The translations under genes and the position numbers were made by a program. From Paracoccaceae bacterium (lineage in GTDB: Bacteria; Pseudomonadota; Alphaproteobacteria; Rhodobacterales; Rhodobacteraceae): a DNA stretch of 43,253 bases. Position 1 is the first letter of the stretch, and each line of letters begins with the position of its first letter. Location: the NCBI GenBank assembly GCA_947468085.1, contig CANIKY010000012.1:1-43253 (forward strand). The letters run 5' to 3'. Below the pieces are notes generated by a model. That model did not search any database, was not told the DNA's origin, and saw only the letters and a list, made by a program, of their open reading frames with translations. Below are positions 25,633 through 34,567 of the stretch, one piece after another.

Positions 25633-26729
25633 AGAACAGACTCCCGCCATGTGGCTTTGCGTAAGAACTCTGGATCAATCTCGACCCCCCAGCCCGGGGC
25701 ATCGGGCACAATCGCGCAGCCGTCTTCGATGCGGTAGGGGTCGTTCAAGAACAGCCCCTCTTGCCAAGGGTAGTAATCTTGCCCCTCGATCGAGAATTCC
25801 AGATATTTGCCCGCGTTGGGAAGGGCTTTCAAAAGGTGCATGGTGCACATCGTCACCAGCGACAGATTGGCGGCATGGGGCGTGATCGGCAGGCCCGCTT
25901 TGGCGCCCATGGCGCAAACCTCAAGCGTGCGAGAGAGACCACCCATGTACATGACATCAGGCTGTAAGATATCGACGGCCTTATGTTCGATGGCCAAGGT
26001 CCAAGCCGTCAACTCGCAATCTTGCTCGCCGCCTGCCACATCCATCGTCAAAGCGGCGCGGACTTGGGCGGTTTGATCCACCTCCCAATAGGGGCAGGGT
26101 TCTTCAAAGTGGCTGATGTCGTTGTCTTGCAGCATCTGGCCCACGGCAATGGCAGCTTGCGGGCCATAGCAGGAATTGCCGTCCACCAGCTTGTCGATTC
26201 CGTCCCCCAAGGCTTTGGCGACCACGGGCACAACGGCTTCGGTGCGGCCCGGCCATTCATCGCGGCCACGCCCGCATTCAGCCCCAACGCGCCATTTGAA
26301 GGCCGTGAAACCCTGCTCGTCACGCAGTTTGACAAAGCGGGCGGCTTCGTCTTCGGGCGTGATATCGCGCTTCATCGAGCTGGCATAGGCGCGCAGCTTG
26401 CCCGGTGTGCCACCCAAAAGCGACACAACCGGCTTGCCCGCAGCCTTGCCGCGCCAATCCCACACGGCGGTGTCTAGGCCAGTTTGCGCGCGGCGCAGGT
26501 AGCTGCCGGGGTACTTATGCTCGCGCTCGGCGATCAGGCGCAATGTGTCTTCCATATCTTCGACATGCGTGCCCAAGGCGTGACGGGCCACTTGGCGGTG
26601 AAAGATTTCGGCCGTGATATCGGCGTTATAGGTCGACAACTGCCCCCAACCCTGCGCGCCGTCTTCGGTGGTCACACGGGTGAAGGTGACAAATTCGTTG
26701 CCGATCGTTTCCAGCTTGGTGATTTTCAT
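25629..26729 (-). CDS. Enolase-superfamily enzyme (mandelate racemase/muconate lactonising family)
   Basis: A 366-residue enzyme with an N-terminal capping domain ([13 protein letters not shown]) and a C-terminal barrel. The three metal ligands appear as the aspartate of VDGNSCYG, the glutamate of HFEEPCPYW and the glutamate of VAGGEQD. A general-base lysine is in AFKWRVG and a histidine in ITPHAANLS, with an aspartate in [11 protein letters not shown]. This layout fits the mandelate-racemase subgroup, which holds many acid-sugar dehydratases. The substrate is unknown. It begins 15 bp after corA and overlaps the SDR gene by 4 bp. Confidence 0.9.
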   Translation of the reverse strand: MKITKLETIGNEFVTFTRVTTEDGAQGWGQLSTYNADITAEIFHRQVARHALGTHVEDMEDTLRLIAEREHKYPGSYLRRAQTGLDTAVWDWRGKAAGKPVVSLLGGTPGKLRAYASSMKRDITPEDEAARFVKLRDEQGFTAFKWRVGAECGRGRDEWPGRTEAVVPVVAKALGDGIDKLVDGNSCYGPQAAIAVGQMLQDNDISHFEEPCPYWEVDQTAQVRAALTMDVAGGEQDCELTAWTLAIEHKAVDILQPDVMYMGGLSRTLEVCAMGAKAGLPITPHAANLSLVTMCTMHLLKALPNAGKYLEFSIEGQDYYPWQEGLFLNDPYRIEDGCAIVPDAPGWGVEIDPEFLRKATWRESVL

Positions 26730-26744
26730 GAGGCCCTCTGCGGC

Positions 26745-27701
26745 TTACAACCATTTTTTCCACTTAAACACGAACCATGTCAAAAAGGCTGCGGCCACCA
26801 TCAAGCCCAGCGCCAGCGGATAGCCCCATGCCTTAGTCAACTCTGGCATCATGCGAAAGTTCATCCCGTAGATCGACGCGATCAAGGTCGGCGGCATGAA
26901 CAGCACAGCCACCACCGACACGATGCGCACAGTTGTGTTTTGTGCAAGGTTGATCATGCCCAAGGTCGCGTCTGTCGCCTGCGCGACACGCGAAGAGAGA
27001 TAATCGCCATGCACCTCTAGCGACTGGATGTCACGCGTCAGCCCCTTGACCGTAGCGCGCAAGCCGTCAGACGTGTGTTTGTCTTCCAGCCCAACAAAAA
27101 AGAACGACAAAGCGCGTTCGATGGTCAGCAGCGACAGGCGGCAATTGCCCACCATGTCGCTTTGCTGGCCCGAAATGATAAGCGCTTTTTGCAGCACCGC
27201 CGCCTCTGGGGCCAAACCTTGGGTGGTGAAAATCTTGCGGGTGATGCCGTCAAGGGCTTTGCCCGCCCCTTCCAAAAGATCAGCAATGCGGCCTATGATC
27301 TCTTCGCACAATCCCAAGAACACCCGCTCTGCCCCGTCACAGCCCAAGCCCACCTTCTCGGCGCGCGGCGGGTAGGTCTCAAACGCGCGTGCCATATGAT
27401 AGCGCACACTAACCAAGCGCCCGCCGCCCAAGATGAAGGCCACAGGGCCTGTGATGGGTGATACACCGTCCTCGCGCGACAGTCCGGGCACCATGATGGT
27501 TAAAACGCTAAACCCACCCTCACGGTAAAGCCGCGCGGAAATTTCGATCTCTTCCAAATCATTTAGGGAGGGAACCTCTGGCACGAAGGGGGCTGCGGCA
27601 AAAGCCTCGTCTGCGTCTGGCTTGCACAGGTCAATCCATACCGCATCCGCAAGGCTGGCCTGTGTGAGCTTGCCCGCCGTGTTGGCATAAGAAAAAATCA
27701 T
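26745..27701 (-). CDS. CorA-family divalent cation transporter
   Basis: A 318-residue inner-membrane CorA/ZntB-type channel. The cytoplasmic N-terminal part is followed by a long helix and two C-terminal transmembrane segments. The signature YGMNF, which forms the selectivity loop, lies between them, followed by a loop (RMMPEL) and a basic C-terminus (FKWKKWL). It probably carries Mg2+ or a related divalent ion. The start MIFSYANTAGKL at 27701 has GGGGG 5 bp upstream; a longer frame to 27791 lacks family similarity. It is only 15 bp before the enolase-superfamily gene, so they may share a transcript without a functional link. Confidence 0.92.
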   Translation of the reverse strand: MIFSYANTAGKLTQASLADAVWIDLCKPDADEAFAAAPFVPEVPSLNDLEEIEISARLYREGGFSVLTIMVPGLSREDGVSPITGPVAFILGGGRLVSVRYHMARAFETYPPRAEKVGLGCDGAERVFLGLCEEIIGRIADLLEGAGKALDGITRKIFTTQGLAPEAAVLQKALIISGQQSDMVGNCRLSLLTIERALSFFFVGLEDKHTSDGLRATVKGLTRDIQSLEVHGDYLSSRVAQATDATLGMINLAQNTTVRIVSVVAVLFMPPTLIASIYGMNFRMMPELTKAWGYPLALGLMVAAAFLTWFVFKWKKWL

Positions 27702-27850
27702 GAAAGCCCCCGTCAGGTCAGCCCAAAGCCGACCCAAGGCTTGCCACGCATGCGGGCTGGACAAAAGCCCCCGTTTGAGAGGAAATCCCATTTAAGAAAC
27801 GGGCACGCGCCATCCATAAAGAGGCTTGGCCCACAAAACAGGGTATTTGC

Positions 27851-29284
27851 ATGGCAACGGCCTTACTTCCCACCTATAAACGTACACGCCTGACGCCGGG
27901 CATTGTGCATATTGGGCTTGGAAACTTTCACCGCGCGCATTTGGCTGTCTATATGGATGATCTCTTTGCGATGGGCCTGAACCATGACTGGGCCATCATC
28001 GGCGCTGGTGTGCGCCCAGCCGATGGGCAGATGCGGGCCGCGTTGAGGGCGCAAGACCATCTCTCGACGGTGATCGAGCTGGATCCAACCGGCCGCTCGG
28101 CCCGCCGGATCGGCGCAATGATCGACTTTTTACCGGTCGAGCCTGACAATGCCAGCCTGATTGCCGCCATGTGCCGCCCCGAGATTCGCATCGTGTCTTT
28201 GACCGTCACCGAGGGCGGCTATTTCGTCGATTCGCAGGGCCAGTTTGACGCCACATCGCCTGAGATCGTGGCCGATGGCGCCAACCCCACCCGCCCCACC
28301 ACCGCCTTTGGCGCGATTGTGGCGGCTTTGCGCGCGCGCCGTTTGGCGGGGATCATGCCTTTCACCGTGATGTCCTGCGACAACCTTCCGGGCAACGGCA
28401 ACGTTGCGCGCAATGCCGTGGTGGGCACTGCACGCCTGTCAGACCCCGACTTGGCCGCGTGGATCAGCCAAAACGTAGCCTTTCCCAACGCCATGGTCGA
28501 CCGCATCACCCCCGCCACCGGCCCGCGCGAGCTTGCCATCGCGGCCGAGTTTGGTTTGGGCGAAGACCCCGTGCCCGTCACCTGCGAACCCTTCCGGCAA
28601 TGGGTGCTGGAGGATAATTTCCCCGCCGGCCGCCCTGCTTGGGAAAAGGTCGGGGCCACATTTACCCCCCATGTCCACGCCTATGAGACGATGAAAATCC
28701 GCATCCTGAACGGTGGCCATGCCCTGATAGCCTATCCCGGTGGGCTGAAAGGTATTCACTTCGTGCATGAGGCCATGGCCGACCCGCTGATTGCAGCCTT
28801 TCTGGACGCCGTGCAAACCCGCGAGATCCTGCCCATCGTGCCCCCCGTGCCGGGGCAGAACCTTGGCGACTATAAGGCGTTGGTCATCGCGCGGTTCTCG
28901 AACCCCGATGTCGCCGACACCGAACGCCGCCTGTGTCTGGATGGATCAAACCGCCAGCCGAAATTCATCATCCCCTCGATCCGCGATGCTTTGGCGGCAG
29001 GCCATAAGGCCGAAGGCTTGACCCTGCTCTCAGCCCTGTGGTGCCGCTATTGCTACGGTGTAACCGAAGCGGGCGAGAAGATTGCGCCCAACGATCCGAA
29101 TTGGGACGCTTTGCAAGCCTGCGCAAAGGCTGCCCGCACCACTCCGGCTGTTTGGATAGCGATGGATCAGGTTTATGGCGATTTGATCAAAGACGCGGGC
29201 TTTGTCGCAAGGTTTTGCGAAGCGTTGGATTATGTCTGGGCAAAGGGTGTGGATGCGGCTTTGCAACGGTATTTGGGCCTTTGA
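27851..29284 (+). CDS. Mannitol dehydrogenase family protein (mannitol 2-dehydrogenase / fructuronate reductase-like)
   Basis: A 477-residue long-chain polyol or hexuronate dehydrogenase. The N-terminal Rossmann domain begins IVHIGLGNFHRAHLAVY. The family signature is FPNAMVDRITP, and the catalytic lysine and histidine are in YETMKIRILNGGHALIAY. The length fits mannitol 2-dehydrogenase (fructose/mannitol) and D-mannonate oxidoreductase equally well. It stands alone, divergent from corA across a 149-bp gap in which I see only an AGGG ribosome-binding site and a repeated AAAGCCCCCGT. Neighbouring sugar-acid enzymes make the fructuronate/mannonate reading slightly more attractive; this is inference. 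Confidence 0.9.
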   Translation: MATALLPTYKRTRLTPGIVHIGLGNFHRAHLAVYMDDLFAMGLNHDWAIIGAGVRPADGQMRAALRAQDHLSTVIELDPTGRSARRIGAMIDFLPVEPDNASLIAAMCRPEIRIVSLTVTEGGYFVDSQGQFDATSPEIVADGANPTRPTTAFGAIVAALRARRLAGIMPFTVMSCDNLPGNGNVARNAVVGTARLSDPDLAAWISQNVAFPNAMVDRITPATGPRELAIAAEFGLGEDPVPVTCEPFRQWVLEDNFPAGRPAWEKVGATFTPHVHAYETMKIRILNGGHALIAYPGGLKGIHFVHEAMADPLIAAFLDAVQTREILPIVPPVPGQNLGDYKALVIARFSNPDVADTERRLCLDGSNRQPKFIIPSIRDALAAGHKAEGLTLLSALWCRYCYGVTEAGEKIAPNDPNWDALQACAKAARTTPAVWIAMDQVYGDLIKDAGFVARFCEALDYVWAKGVDAALQRYLGL

Positions 29285-29293
29285 CCCAAAGCC

Positions 29294-29313
29294 GGGGGAA
29301 GGCACGCGCCCCC
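29294..29313 (+). terminator. Hairpin after the mannitol dehydrogenase-family gene
   Basis: GGGGG (29294-29298) and CCCCC (29309-29313) form a short stem around a 10-nt loop, 9 bp after the stop codon. Dispersed box copy D follows. The stem is only 5 bp, so termination is uncertain. Confidence 0.4.
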
Positions 29314-29321
29314 AGACGCCC

Positions 29322-29347
29322 GAGTGCGTATTCAAGCCAAGATGAAG
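29322..29347 (+). repeat. Dispersed intergenic box, copy D
   Basis: GAGTGCGTATTCAAGCCAAGATGAAG matches the consensus, with three extra bases near the left end and a T-to-C change in the ATTT part. The right half GCCAAGATGAA is exact. It follows a hairpin and faces the 3' end of anmK (29355). Confidence 0.7.
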
Positions 29348-29354
29348 AGGGCAG

Positions 29355-30449
29355 TTAAGGCAGGGCTAGTTGGCCACCGATCGTGCCTTTGGGAACGCCG
29401 GTTGTTTGTGGGGATGAGGTGGGCAAACCGGCTTTGACCCGCGCGGCCAGATAGGCGAAGGCCTGTGCTTCGAGCATATCACCATTAAGGCCGTGGGTGT
29501 CTATGGCCGCCACCTGCGCAAAATGCTGTGAGAGGGCCTGCATCAACGCCTTATTGTGACGACCACCGCCTGCCACCAAAAGCTGGGTGATGGGGGCAGG
29601 AAAATGCGCGGCACCCTGCGCCACGGCGGCAGCGGCGCAGTGGGTGAGGGTTGCGAGCGCATCCGCGTCCTTCAGGTGCTGCACGGCGGTCAAAAGATCA
29701 AAGGCGTTGCGGTCTAGTGATTTGGGCAGGGGGCGTTGAAAATAGGGATGGCGCAGGAAGGCGGCGATCACCGCTGGGTCGGGAAGGCCCGTCAAGGCCA
29801 GCGCCCCGCCCTCATCTTGCGCGCGGCCTTGGCGGGCCAGCATCAGGTCGTTCATGGGGGCGTTGGCGGGGCCAGTATCAAAAGCCAAAAGCGCTGCGGG
29901 ATGCGCGGGGTCAGGGTGGCGCGGATCAATCCAAGTCAGATTGCCCACCCCACCGAGGTTCAAGATCGCCAAGGGCTGATCAGCCCCCATCCGCCGTGCC
30001 AGCGCGTGGTGAAAAAAGGGCACCAAGGGCGCGCCCTGCCCGCCTGCGGCGACATCGGCTGTGCGAAAATCCCACACCACGGGTAGACCCAAACTGCGAG
30101 CAAGATGTGCTCCGTCACCCGCTTGATGCGTACCGCGACCGCCCGGATCATGGGCGAGGGTTTGGCCGTGAAAACCCACCAGATCAACCTTGGCAAACTG
30201 ACGGCAGATCGCGAGATGAGCAGCCTCGACCACCGCTGCTGCGGCGGCAACCCCCGCCTGCCCCGGCCACTGGCCAAAGGCTAAACGAATCGTGGCGCGT
30301 TCAAACTCGGTATAGGCGCGGTAGGCGTGGGCGCCAAAATCAAAGACCTCGATCCCATCCGTCAGCACCATCGCCGCATCAACCCCGTCCAGCGAGGTGC
30401 CCGACATCAGCCCCAACACCCACAACGGCGTCAAACCCTTTCCCTTCAT
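29355..30449 (-). CDS. anmK: Anhydro-N-acetylmuramic acid kinase
   Basis: Recycles peptidoglycan: it hydrolyses and phosphorylates 1,6-anhydro-N-acetylmuramic acid to MurNAc-6-phosphate in the cytoplasm. The 364-residue length is normal. Family landmarks are the N-terminal [46 protein letters not shown], the [12 protein letters not shown] strand, [14 protein letters not shown] and [14 protein letters not shown]. It diverges from tyrS with only 45 bp between starts, a region holding the palindrome CGCTATAGCG (30459-30468). The start at 30449 is the first reasonable ATG, giving [19 protein letters not shown]. Confidence 0.95.
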   Translation of the reverse strand: MKGKGLTPLWVLGLMSGTSLDGVDAAMVLTDGIEVFDFGAHAYRAYTEFERATIRLAFGQWPGQAGVAAAAAVVEAAHLAICRQFAKVDLVGFHGQTLAHDPGGRGTHQAGDGAHLARSLGLPVVWDFRTADVAAGGQGAPLVPFFHHALARRMGADQPLAILNLGGVGNLTWIDPRHPDPAHPAALLAFDTGPANAPMNDLMLARQGRAQDEGGALALTGLPDPAVIAAFLRHPYFQRPLPKSLDRNAFDLLTAVQHLKDADALATLTHCAAAAVAQGAAHFPAPITQLLVAGGGRHNKALMQALSQHFAQVAAIDTHGLNGDMLEAQAFAYLAARVKAGLPTSSPQTTGVPKGTIGGQLALP

Positions 30450-30494
30450 CTGATCCCCCGCTATAGCGATGTCACCTTAATGCACGAGGCCCCC

Positions 30495-32009
30495 ATGACC
30501 TACCATCCAAAATCCGACTTCATGCGCGTGATGATCGAGCGCGGCTTTCTGGCCGATTGCACCGATTATCAAGCTTTGGATGAGGCCTTCCTGAAGGGGA
30601 TCGTGCCGGGCTATATCGGCTTTGATGCCACGGCCAAGTCGTTGCATGTGGGCAGCCTGATCCAGATCATGATGCTGCGCTGGCTGCAAAAATGCGGCGG
30701 CAAACCGATTGTGCTGATGGGTGGCGGAACGACCAAGATCGGCGATCCGTCCTTTCGCGCGGATGAGCGGCCTTTGCTGACCAATGCCCAGATTGACGAC
30801 AACATCGCCGGCATCAAACGAGTGTTTTCGCGGTATCTCGATTTCGGGCATTCGGCACCGACGATCGAAAGAACACGACGCCGTTTGACACCAGCAGAAT
30901 TCGCCGAAAACGTAACTAGAAACTATTTCGCGCGTAACACTAAATCGACACACAGAGATTTTCGTCAGTTTGTAAAGACTGCTGATGCTGCTGATTTGGT
31001 TTTACTTGCGTTGAACGGCGAACGCTGGACCCAAAAACGGCAACATTTTGCGTACGAAGAAGGGCTTTATGATTTAGCTGGGGGTTTCGCATTTGACTTC
31101 GATGAACTGACAACCGCCAAACCCACTGCGATCTTGGTCAACAATGCCGAATGGCTGGACCAGTTGAATTACATCGGCTTTCTGCGCGACATCGGCAAGC
31201 ATTTCTCGGTCAACCGGATGCTGTCGTTTGAATCGGTGAAATCGCGGCTAGACCGCGAGCAAAGCCTGTCGTTTCTGGAATTCAACTATATGATCTTGCA
31301 GGCCTATGACTTTTTGGAACTGAACCGCCGCTATGGCTGTTTGGTGCAGATGGGCGGGTCGGATCAGTGGGGCAATATCGTCAACGGCGTGGATCTGACC
31401 CGCCGTGTGGTTGATCATGAGGTGTACGGATTGACCTCGCCGCTTCTGACCACGTCGGATGGCAAGAAGATGGGCAAGTCGCAAAATGGGGCTGTCTGGC
31501 TGAACGCCGATCTGCTGAGCCCCTACGAGTTTTGGCAATTTTGGCGCAATACCACCGATGCCGATGTGGGGCGGTTCTTGAAGCTGTACACCGATCTGCC
31601 GCTTGAGGACTGCGCCCGCTTGGGCGCGCTGCAAGGGTCAGAGATCAACTTGGCCAAGATAGAGCTTGCCAACGCCGTCACAACCCTGCTGCACGGCCCC
31701 GAAGCCGCAGCCGCAGCCGAGGCCACCGCGCGCGAGGTGTTTGAAAAAGGCGGTGTGGGCGATGATCTGCCCACGCTAACGCTGCATGCCGCCGACGTCG
31801 CTGAAGGCATTACGGTCGCGCAACTCTTCGTCCGCGCGGGCTTGTCGGCCACGGGCAAAGACGCCAAACGCCTGATCTTGGAAGGTGGGGCGCGCTTGAA
31901 CGACGAGATCGTTCTGGACGCAGGCCACCGCATCGGCGCGGGTGATCTGGCCGAACCTTTGAAACTTACTGCTGGCAAAAAGCGCCATGCCTTGGTGATC
32001 TTGGGCTAA
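30495..32009 (+). CDS. tyrS: Tyrosyl-tRNA synthetase with an in-frame insertion of about 89 residues
   Basis: Charges tRNA-Tyr. Core features are intact: HVGS (residues 51-54, HIGH motif), [47 protein letters not shown] (tyrosine site), [10 protein letters not shown] (KMSKS loop) and a C-terminal S4 RNA-binding domain ([12 protein letters not shown]). The protein has 504 residues; relatives have about 415. The excess lies between [10 protein letters not shown] and AILVNNAEW, about residues 124-211, where the known protein has a short surface loop. The inserted stretch is open throughout and has lower GC and rare codons. The start at 30495 has GAGG 5 bp upstream. See the separate insertion feature. 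Confidence 0.95.
   Translation: MTYHPKSDFMRVMIERGFLADCTDYQALDEAFLKGIVPGYIGFDATAKSLHVGSLIQIMMLRWLQKCGGKPIVLMGGGTTKIGDPSFRADERPLLTNAQIDDNIAGIKRVFSRYLDFGHSAPTIERTRRRLTPAEFAENVTRNYFARNTKSTHRDFRQFVKTADAADLVLLALNGERWTQKRQHFAYEEGLYDLAGGFAFDFDELTTAKPTAILVNNAEWLDQLNYIGFLRDIGKHFSVNRMLSFESVKSRLDREQSLSFLEFNYMILQAYDFLELNRRYGCLVQMGGSDQWGNIVNGVDLTRRVVDHEVYGLTSPLLTTSDGKKMGKSQNGAVWLNADLLSPYEFWQFWRNTTDADVGRFLKLYTDLPLEDCARLGALQGSEINLAKIELANAVTTLLHGPEAAAAAEATAREVFEKGGVGDDLPTLTLHAADVAEGITVAQLFVRAGLSATGKDAKRLILEGGARLNDEIVLDAGHRIGAGDLAEPLKLTAGKKRHALVILG
30862..31128 (+). other. In-frame foreign insertion within tyrS
   Basis: A stretch of 267 bp (89 codons) interrupts the usual tyrS alignment and keeps frame. The same five bases CGATC occur at 30862-30866 and 31129-31133, exactly 267 bp apart, which may be a target duplication or chance. 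By hand count 99 of 220 bases (30901-31120) are G or C, about 45 percent, against 53-58 percent in nearby tyrS. AGA occurs three times and TTA once, codons rare in the surrounding genes. The encoded peptide (for example [17 protein letters not shown], and later [19 protein letters not shown]) matches no family I recognise. It lacks intein ends (no terminal His-Asn, no cysteine start). Confidence 0.75.
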
Positions 32010-32063
32010 GCAGCGCCCATGCCTTCTAGCCCAAAATAAACGCGTCCACCTGAGGCTTTTGAG

Positions 32064-32105
32064 AAGACCAAAAAAGACCCGCCAACTTGGCGGGTCTTAG
32101 GTCTT
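32064..32105. terminator. Strong bidirectional terminator between tyrS and cyclophilin gene
   Basis: AAGACCCGCCA (32074-32084) and TGGCGGGTCTT (32088-32098) form an 11-bp stem with a 3-nt loop. Outer arms AAGACC (32064-32069) and GGTCTT (32100-32105) extend it. A-rich sequence flanks one side and T-rich the other, so it can end both the rightward tyrS and the leftward cyclophilin transcripts. Confidence 0.88.
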
Positions 32106-32109
32106 TGCT

Positions 32110-32679
32110 TTATTCTTGCACCGTGACTTTCGCCATCACATCCGGTTCGGTGACCTCGCCATTGGCGCCGTCACCGCGTTTGATCTGGTCGACAATCTCC
32201 ATGCCGGAAATCACCTTGCCCACCACGGTATATTGGCCGTTGAGAAAATCGCCAGGGGCGAACATGATGAAGAACTGGCTATTGGCCGAATCCGGATCGG
32301 ACGAGCGCGCCATGCCCACGATGCCGCGGTCAAAGGCAGCTGTCGAGAACTCGGCCGGAATGTTGGGCAGATCAGACCCGCCCATTCCTGCCATGGTGGT
32401 ATCGCTGCCCTTCTTGCCGTATTGCACATCGCCCGTTTGGGCCATGAAACCCTCGATCACGCGGTGGAAGACCACGTTATCATAAGCCCCCGCTTGGGCC
32501 AGCGCCACAATCTGCGCCACAGCTTTGGGGGCAAGATCGGGAGAAAGATCAATGATGATCTCGCCCTTGGCGACACCGTCAATCAGTATCACCAGATTGG
32601 GCCCGGGCCCATCGCCCTCGGCCCAAGCCGCATTTGCCAGCATGACCAGCGCAGCAGCGCCCAGAAGATTACGCAACAT
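32110..32679 (-). CDS. Periplasmic peptidyl-prolyl cis-trans isomerase (cyclophilin type)
   Basis: A 189-residue cyclophilin with an N-terminal signal peptide (about residues 1-20, LLGAAALVMLANAAWA-E), so it folds exported proteins in the periplasm. Catalytic core: YDNVVFHRVIEGFMAQTGD with the active-site arginine, then SANSQFFIMFAPGDFLNGQY and VVGKVISGMEIVDQI. It starts inside the 3' end of the cytoplasmic cyclophilin gene (11-bp overlap) and probably shares its transcript. The tandem cyclophilins differ mainly in location. Confidence 0.94.
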   Translation of the reverse strand: MLRNLLGAAALVMLANAAWAEGDGPGPNLVILIDGVAKGEIIIDLSPDLAPKAVAQIVALAQAGAYDNVVFHRVIEGFMAQTGDVQYGKKGSDTTMAGMGGSDLPNIPAEFSTAAFDRGIVGMARSSDPDSANSQFFIMFAPGDFLNGQYTVVGKVISGMEIVDQIKRGDGANGEVTEPDVMAKVTVQE

Positions 32680-33178
32680 CCGCCGCCACCCTTACTTTGA
32701 TCATGCGATCAGGGCTTGCCGGTGGTTCGCCGCGCACAATGGCGTCAACATACTCCATCCCCGACAAAACGCGGCCATAGACCGTGTACTGCTTGTTGAG
32801 GAAGTGATTGTCGCTGAAATTGATGAAGAACTGGCTGTTGGCCGAATTCGGGTTTTGCGAGCGTGCAGCACCAATCGTGCCGCGATCATGCGGCAGGTTC
32901 GAAAATTCGGCCTGAACATCGGGATACTGCGACCCGCCCGTGCCCGCACTGCGCAGCTTGAAATTTGATTCCATATTGCCATTGGCCACATCGCCGGTCT
33001 GGGCCATGAACCCGTCAATCACGCGGTGAAAGCACACGTTGTCATAGGCCCCATCGCGGGCCAACTGCTTCATGCGGGCGGTGTGCAGTGGGGCCACATC
33101 AGCCAAAAGCTGCACCACCACATCACCGCCCTTGAGGGTGATGATGATCGTGTTCTCGGGGTCTTTGATATCGGGCAT
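32669..33178 (-). CDS. Cytoplasmic peptidyl-prolyl cis-trans isomerase (cyclophilin type)
   Basis: A 169-residue cyclophilin without a signal peptide, starting MPDIKDPENTIIITLKGGDV. The core is YDNVCFHRVIDGFMAQTGD, SQYPDVQAEFSNLPHDRGTIG, SANSQFFINFSDNHFLNKQY and VYGRVLSGMEYVDAIVRGE. It catalyses proline isomerisation in the cytoplasm. The start at 33178 has AGGA 6 bp upstream; the frame continues to 33478 but that part has no family similarity and crosses the pgk promoter region. It is divergent from pgk and overlaps the exported cyclophilin gene downstream. Confidence 0.94.
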   Translation of the reverse strand: MPDIKDPENTIIITLKGGDVVVQLLADVAPLHTARMKQLARDGAYDNVCFHRVIDGFMAQTGDVANGNMESNFKLRSAGTGGSQYPDVQAEFSNLPHDRGTIGAARSQNPNSANSQFFINFSDNHFLNKQYTVYGRVLSGMEYVDAIVRGEPPASPDRMIKVRVAADVA

Positions 33179-33213
33179 GGTTATTCCTTTGTTACGATTT
33201 GGCGAGCAAACTA

Positions 33214-33269
33214 GCGCAAAGCGGGATGGATGTCCAAGGGCCCAAGGTTGACCTTTGTGCGCTTTGCGC
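33214..33269. promoter_or_regulatory. Ten-bp inverted repeat in the ppi/pgk divergent promoter region
   Basis: GCGCAAAGCG (33214-33223) and CGCTTTGCGC (33260-33269) are exact inverted copies separated by 36 bp. Between them AAGG-TTGA-CCTT forms a small second dyad. The pair lies between the divergent start codons of the cytoplasmic cyclophilin and pgk, so it may be a paired binding site or a leader hairpin. Confidence 0.45.
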
Positions 33270-33301
33270 GGAAAGAGGGGCCAATAGGTCAGGAGGCTTT
33301 G

Positions 33302-34474
33302 ATGAGCTGGAAATCGATGGACGATCTGGCCCTTGCGGGCAAGACGGTGCTGACGCGCGTGGACATCAACGTGCCGATGGAGGGCGATGTGGTGACCGAC
33401 ACCACCCGCATCGACAAGATTTGCCCCACAGTCGCAGATATCATCGCGCGCGGTGGAAAAGTGGTGCTTTTGGCACATTTTGGACGCCCCAAAGGCAAAG
33501 TTGTGCCCGAGATGAGCCTAAAGCGCGTCCAACCCACACTGGAAGCGGCAATGGGGCGCAAGGTTGTCTTTGTGGAAAGGCCCTCTCGGCCGCTGATCGA
33601 CGGCTTGCCCTTTGACTCGGTGATTTTGGTTGAAAACACCCGATTCTCGGCAATGGAAGAAGCAAATGACCCCGCTATGGCGCGGTTTTTGGCCTCTTTA
33701 GGGGATGTCTTTTGCAACGATGCGTTCTCAGCTGCCCACCGCGCCCATGCGTCAACCGAAGGCATTGCCCATTTGCTGCCTAGCTTTGCTGGTCGTTTGA
33801 TGGAGGAGGAGTTGCGCGCCCTTGAATCCGCTTTGGGCAACCCGCAACGCCCGGTCGTGGCGGTTGTGGGCGGGGCTAAGGTATCAACCAAACTGGAACT
33901 TCTGGGAAATCTGGTCACCAAAGTGGATCACCTGGTGATCGGCGGCGGCATGGCCAATACGTTTTTGGTGGCCCAAGGGATCGAGGTGGGCAAATCCTTG
34001 GCCGAACGTGACATGGCACCCCTTGCTTTGCAGATTATGGCCAAGGCCAAAGCAGCAGGCTGCACCCTTCACCTGCCCGTAGATGTGGTGGTGGCCGCGG
34101 CCTTTCAGGCGGGGGCCGACAATAGCATTGTGGCCCCCAACGCCTGCCCCCCCGATCAGATGATTCTGGACGCAGGCCCCGCCACAGTGGCGGCCCTGAC
34201 AGCCGTGTTTGAAAGCTGCAAAACCCTGATCTGGAACGGCCCGCTTGGTGCTTTTGAAATAGCGCCCTTCGATGCCGCAACCACTGCCGCTGCGCGCGTG
34301 GCCGCGGCCCTGACCAAGGCCCATAAATTGGTATCTGTGGCCGGTGGAGGCGACACAGTCTTTGCGCTGAACCATGCGGGAGTGGCGTCTGATTTCACCT
34401 TTATCTCAACCGCGGGAGGGGCGTTTTTGGAATGGATGGAGGGCAAGGTCCTGCCCGGCGTAGCGGCACTGTAA
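33302..34474 (+). CDS. pgk: Phosphoglycerate kinase
   Basis: Glycolytic and Calvin-type enzyme that interconverts 1,3-bisphosphoglycerate and 3-phosphoglycerate with ADP/ATP. The 390-residue product starts [20 protein letters not shown] and has the signature [20 protein letters not shown] (basic patch), [46 protein letters not shown] and the C-terminal [12 protein letters not shown]. The start at 33302 has AGGAGG 5-6 bp upstream; an in-frame extension to 33230 is not supported. A pgk next to a cyclophilin is a familiar alphaproteobacterial arrangement. Confidence 0.97.
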   Translation: MSWKSMDDLALAGKTVLTRVDINVPMEGDVVTDTTRIDKICPTVADIIARGGKVVLLAHFGRPKGKVVPEMSLKRVQPTLEAAMGRKVVFVERPSRPLIDGLPFDSVILVENTRFSAMEEANDPAMARFLASLGDVFCNDAFSAAHRAHASTEGIAHLLPSFAGRLMEEELRALESALGNPQRPVVAVVGGAKVSTKLELLGNLVTKVDHLVIGGGMANTFLVAQGIEVGKSLAERDMAPLALQIMAKAKAAGCTLHLPVDVVVAAAFQAGADNSIVAPNACPPDQMILDAGPATVAALTAVFESCKTLIWNGPLGAFEIAPFDAATTAAARVAAALTKAHKLVSVAGGGDTVFALNHAGVASDFTFISTAGGAFLEWMEGKVLPGVAAL

Positions 34475-34495
34475 GCTTAAAAAAGAGCCTCCGGC

Positions 34496-34520
34496 GGGGA
34501 TATTTGGTCACATATGAAAG
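34496..34520 (+). repeat. Dispersed intergenic box, copy E (divergent version)
   Basis: GGGGATATTTGGTCACATATGAAAG follows the pgk stop and the string GCCTCCGGC. It keeps the ATATTT and ATGAAAG ends of the consensus and has changes in the middle. From memory, similar CCTCCGGCGGGGATATTT strings occur after genes in many Roseobacter-group genomes. Confidence 0.6.
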
Positions 34521-34567
34521 GGGGGTGCGGGGGCAAACCTTGTGCTGCCCTTTAAGAGGAGGCGGTT

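Noticed and set aside
27702-27850. Repeat of AAAGCCCCCGT between corA and the mannitol dehydrogenase gene as an operator
   Set aside because: The repeat is low-complexity and only 11 bp, without palindromic form or useful spacing. I cannot tell it from chance.
29651-30466. Plus-strand frame of 271 codons opposite anmK
   Set aside because: Composition is Arg/Pro/Ser-rich without domain signals, and anmK motifs are complete on the other strand.
30862-31128. Intein or group I/II intron in tyrS
   Set aside because: The insertion has no Cys/Ser start, no terminal His-Asn, no stop codons and no endonuclease motifs, and 89 residues is too short for a standard intein. It reads through in frame, so no splicing is required.
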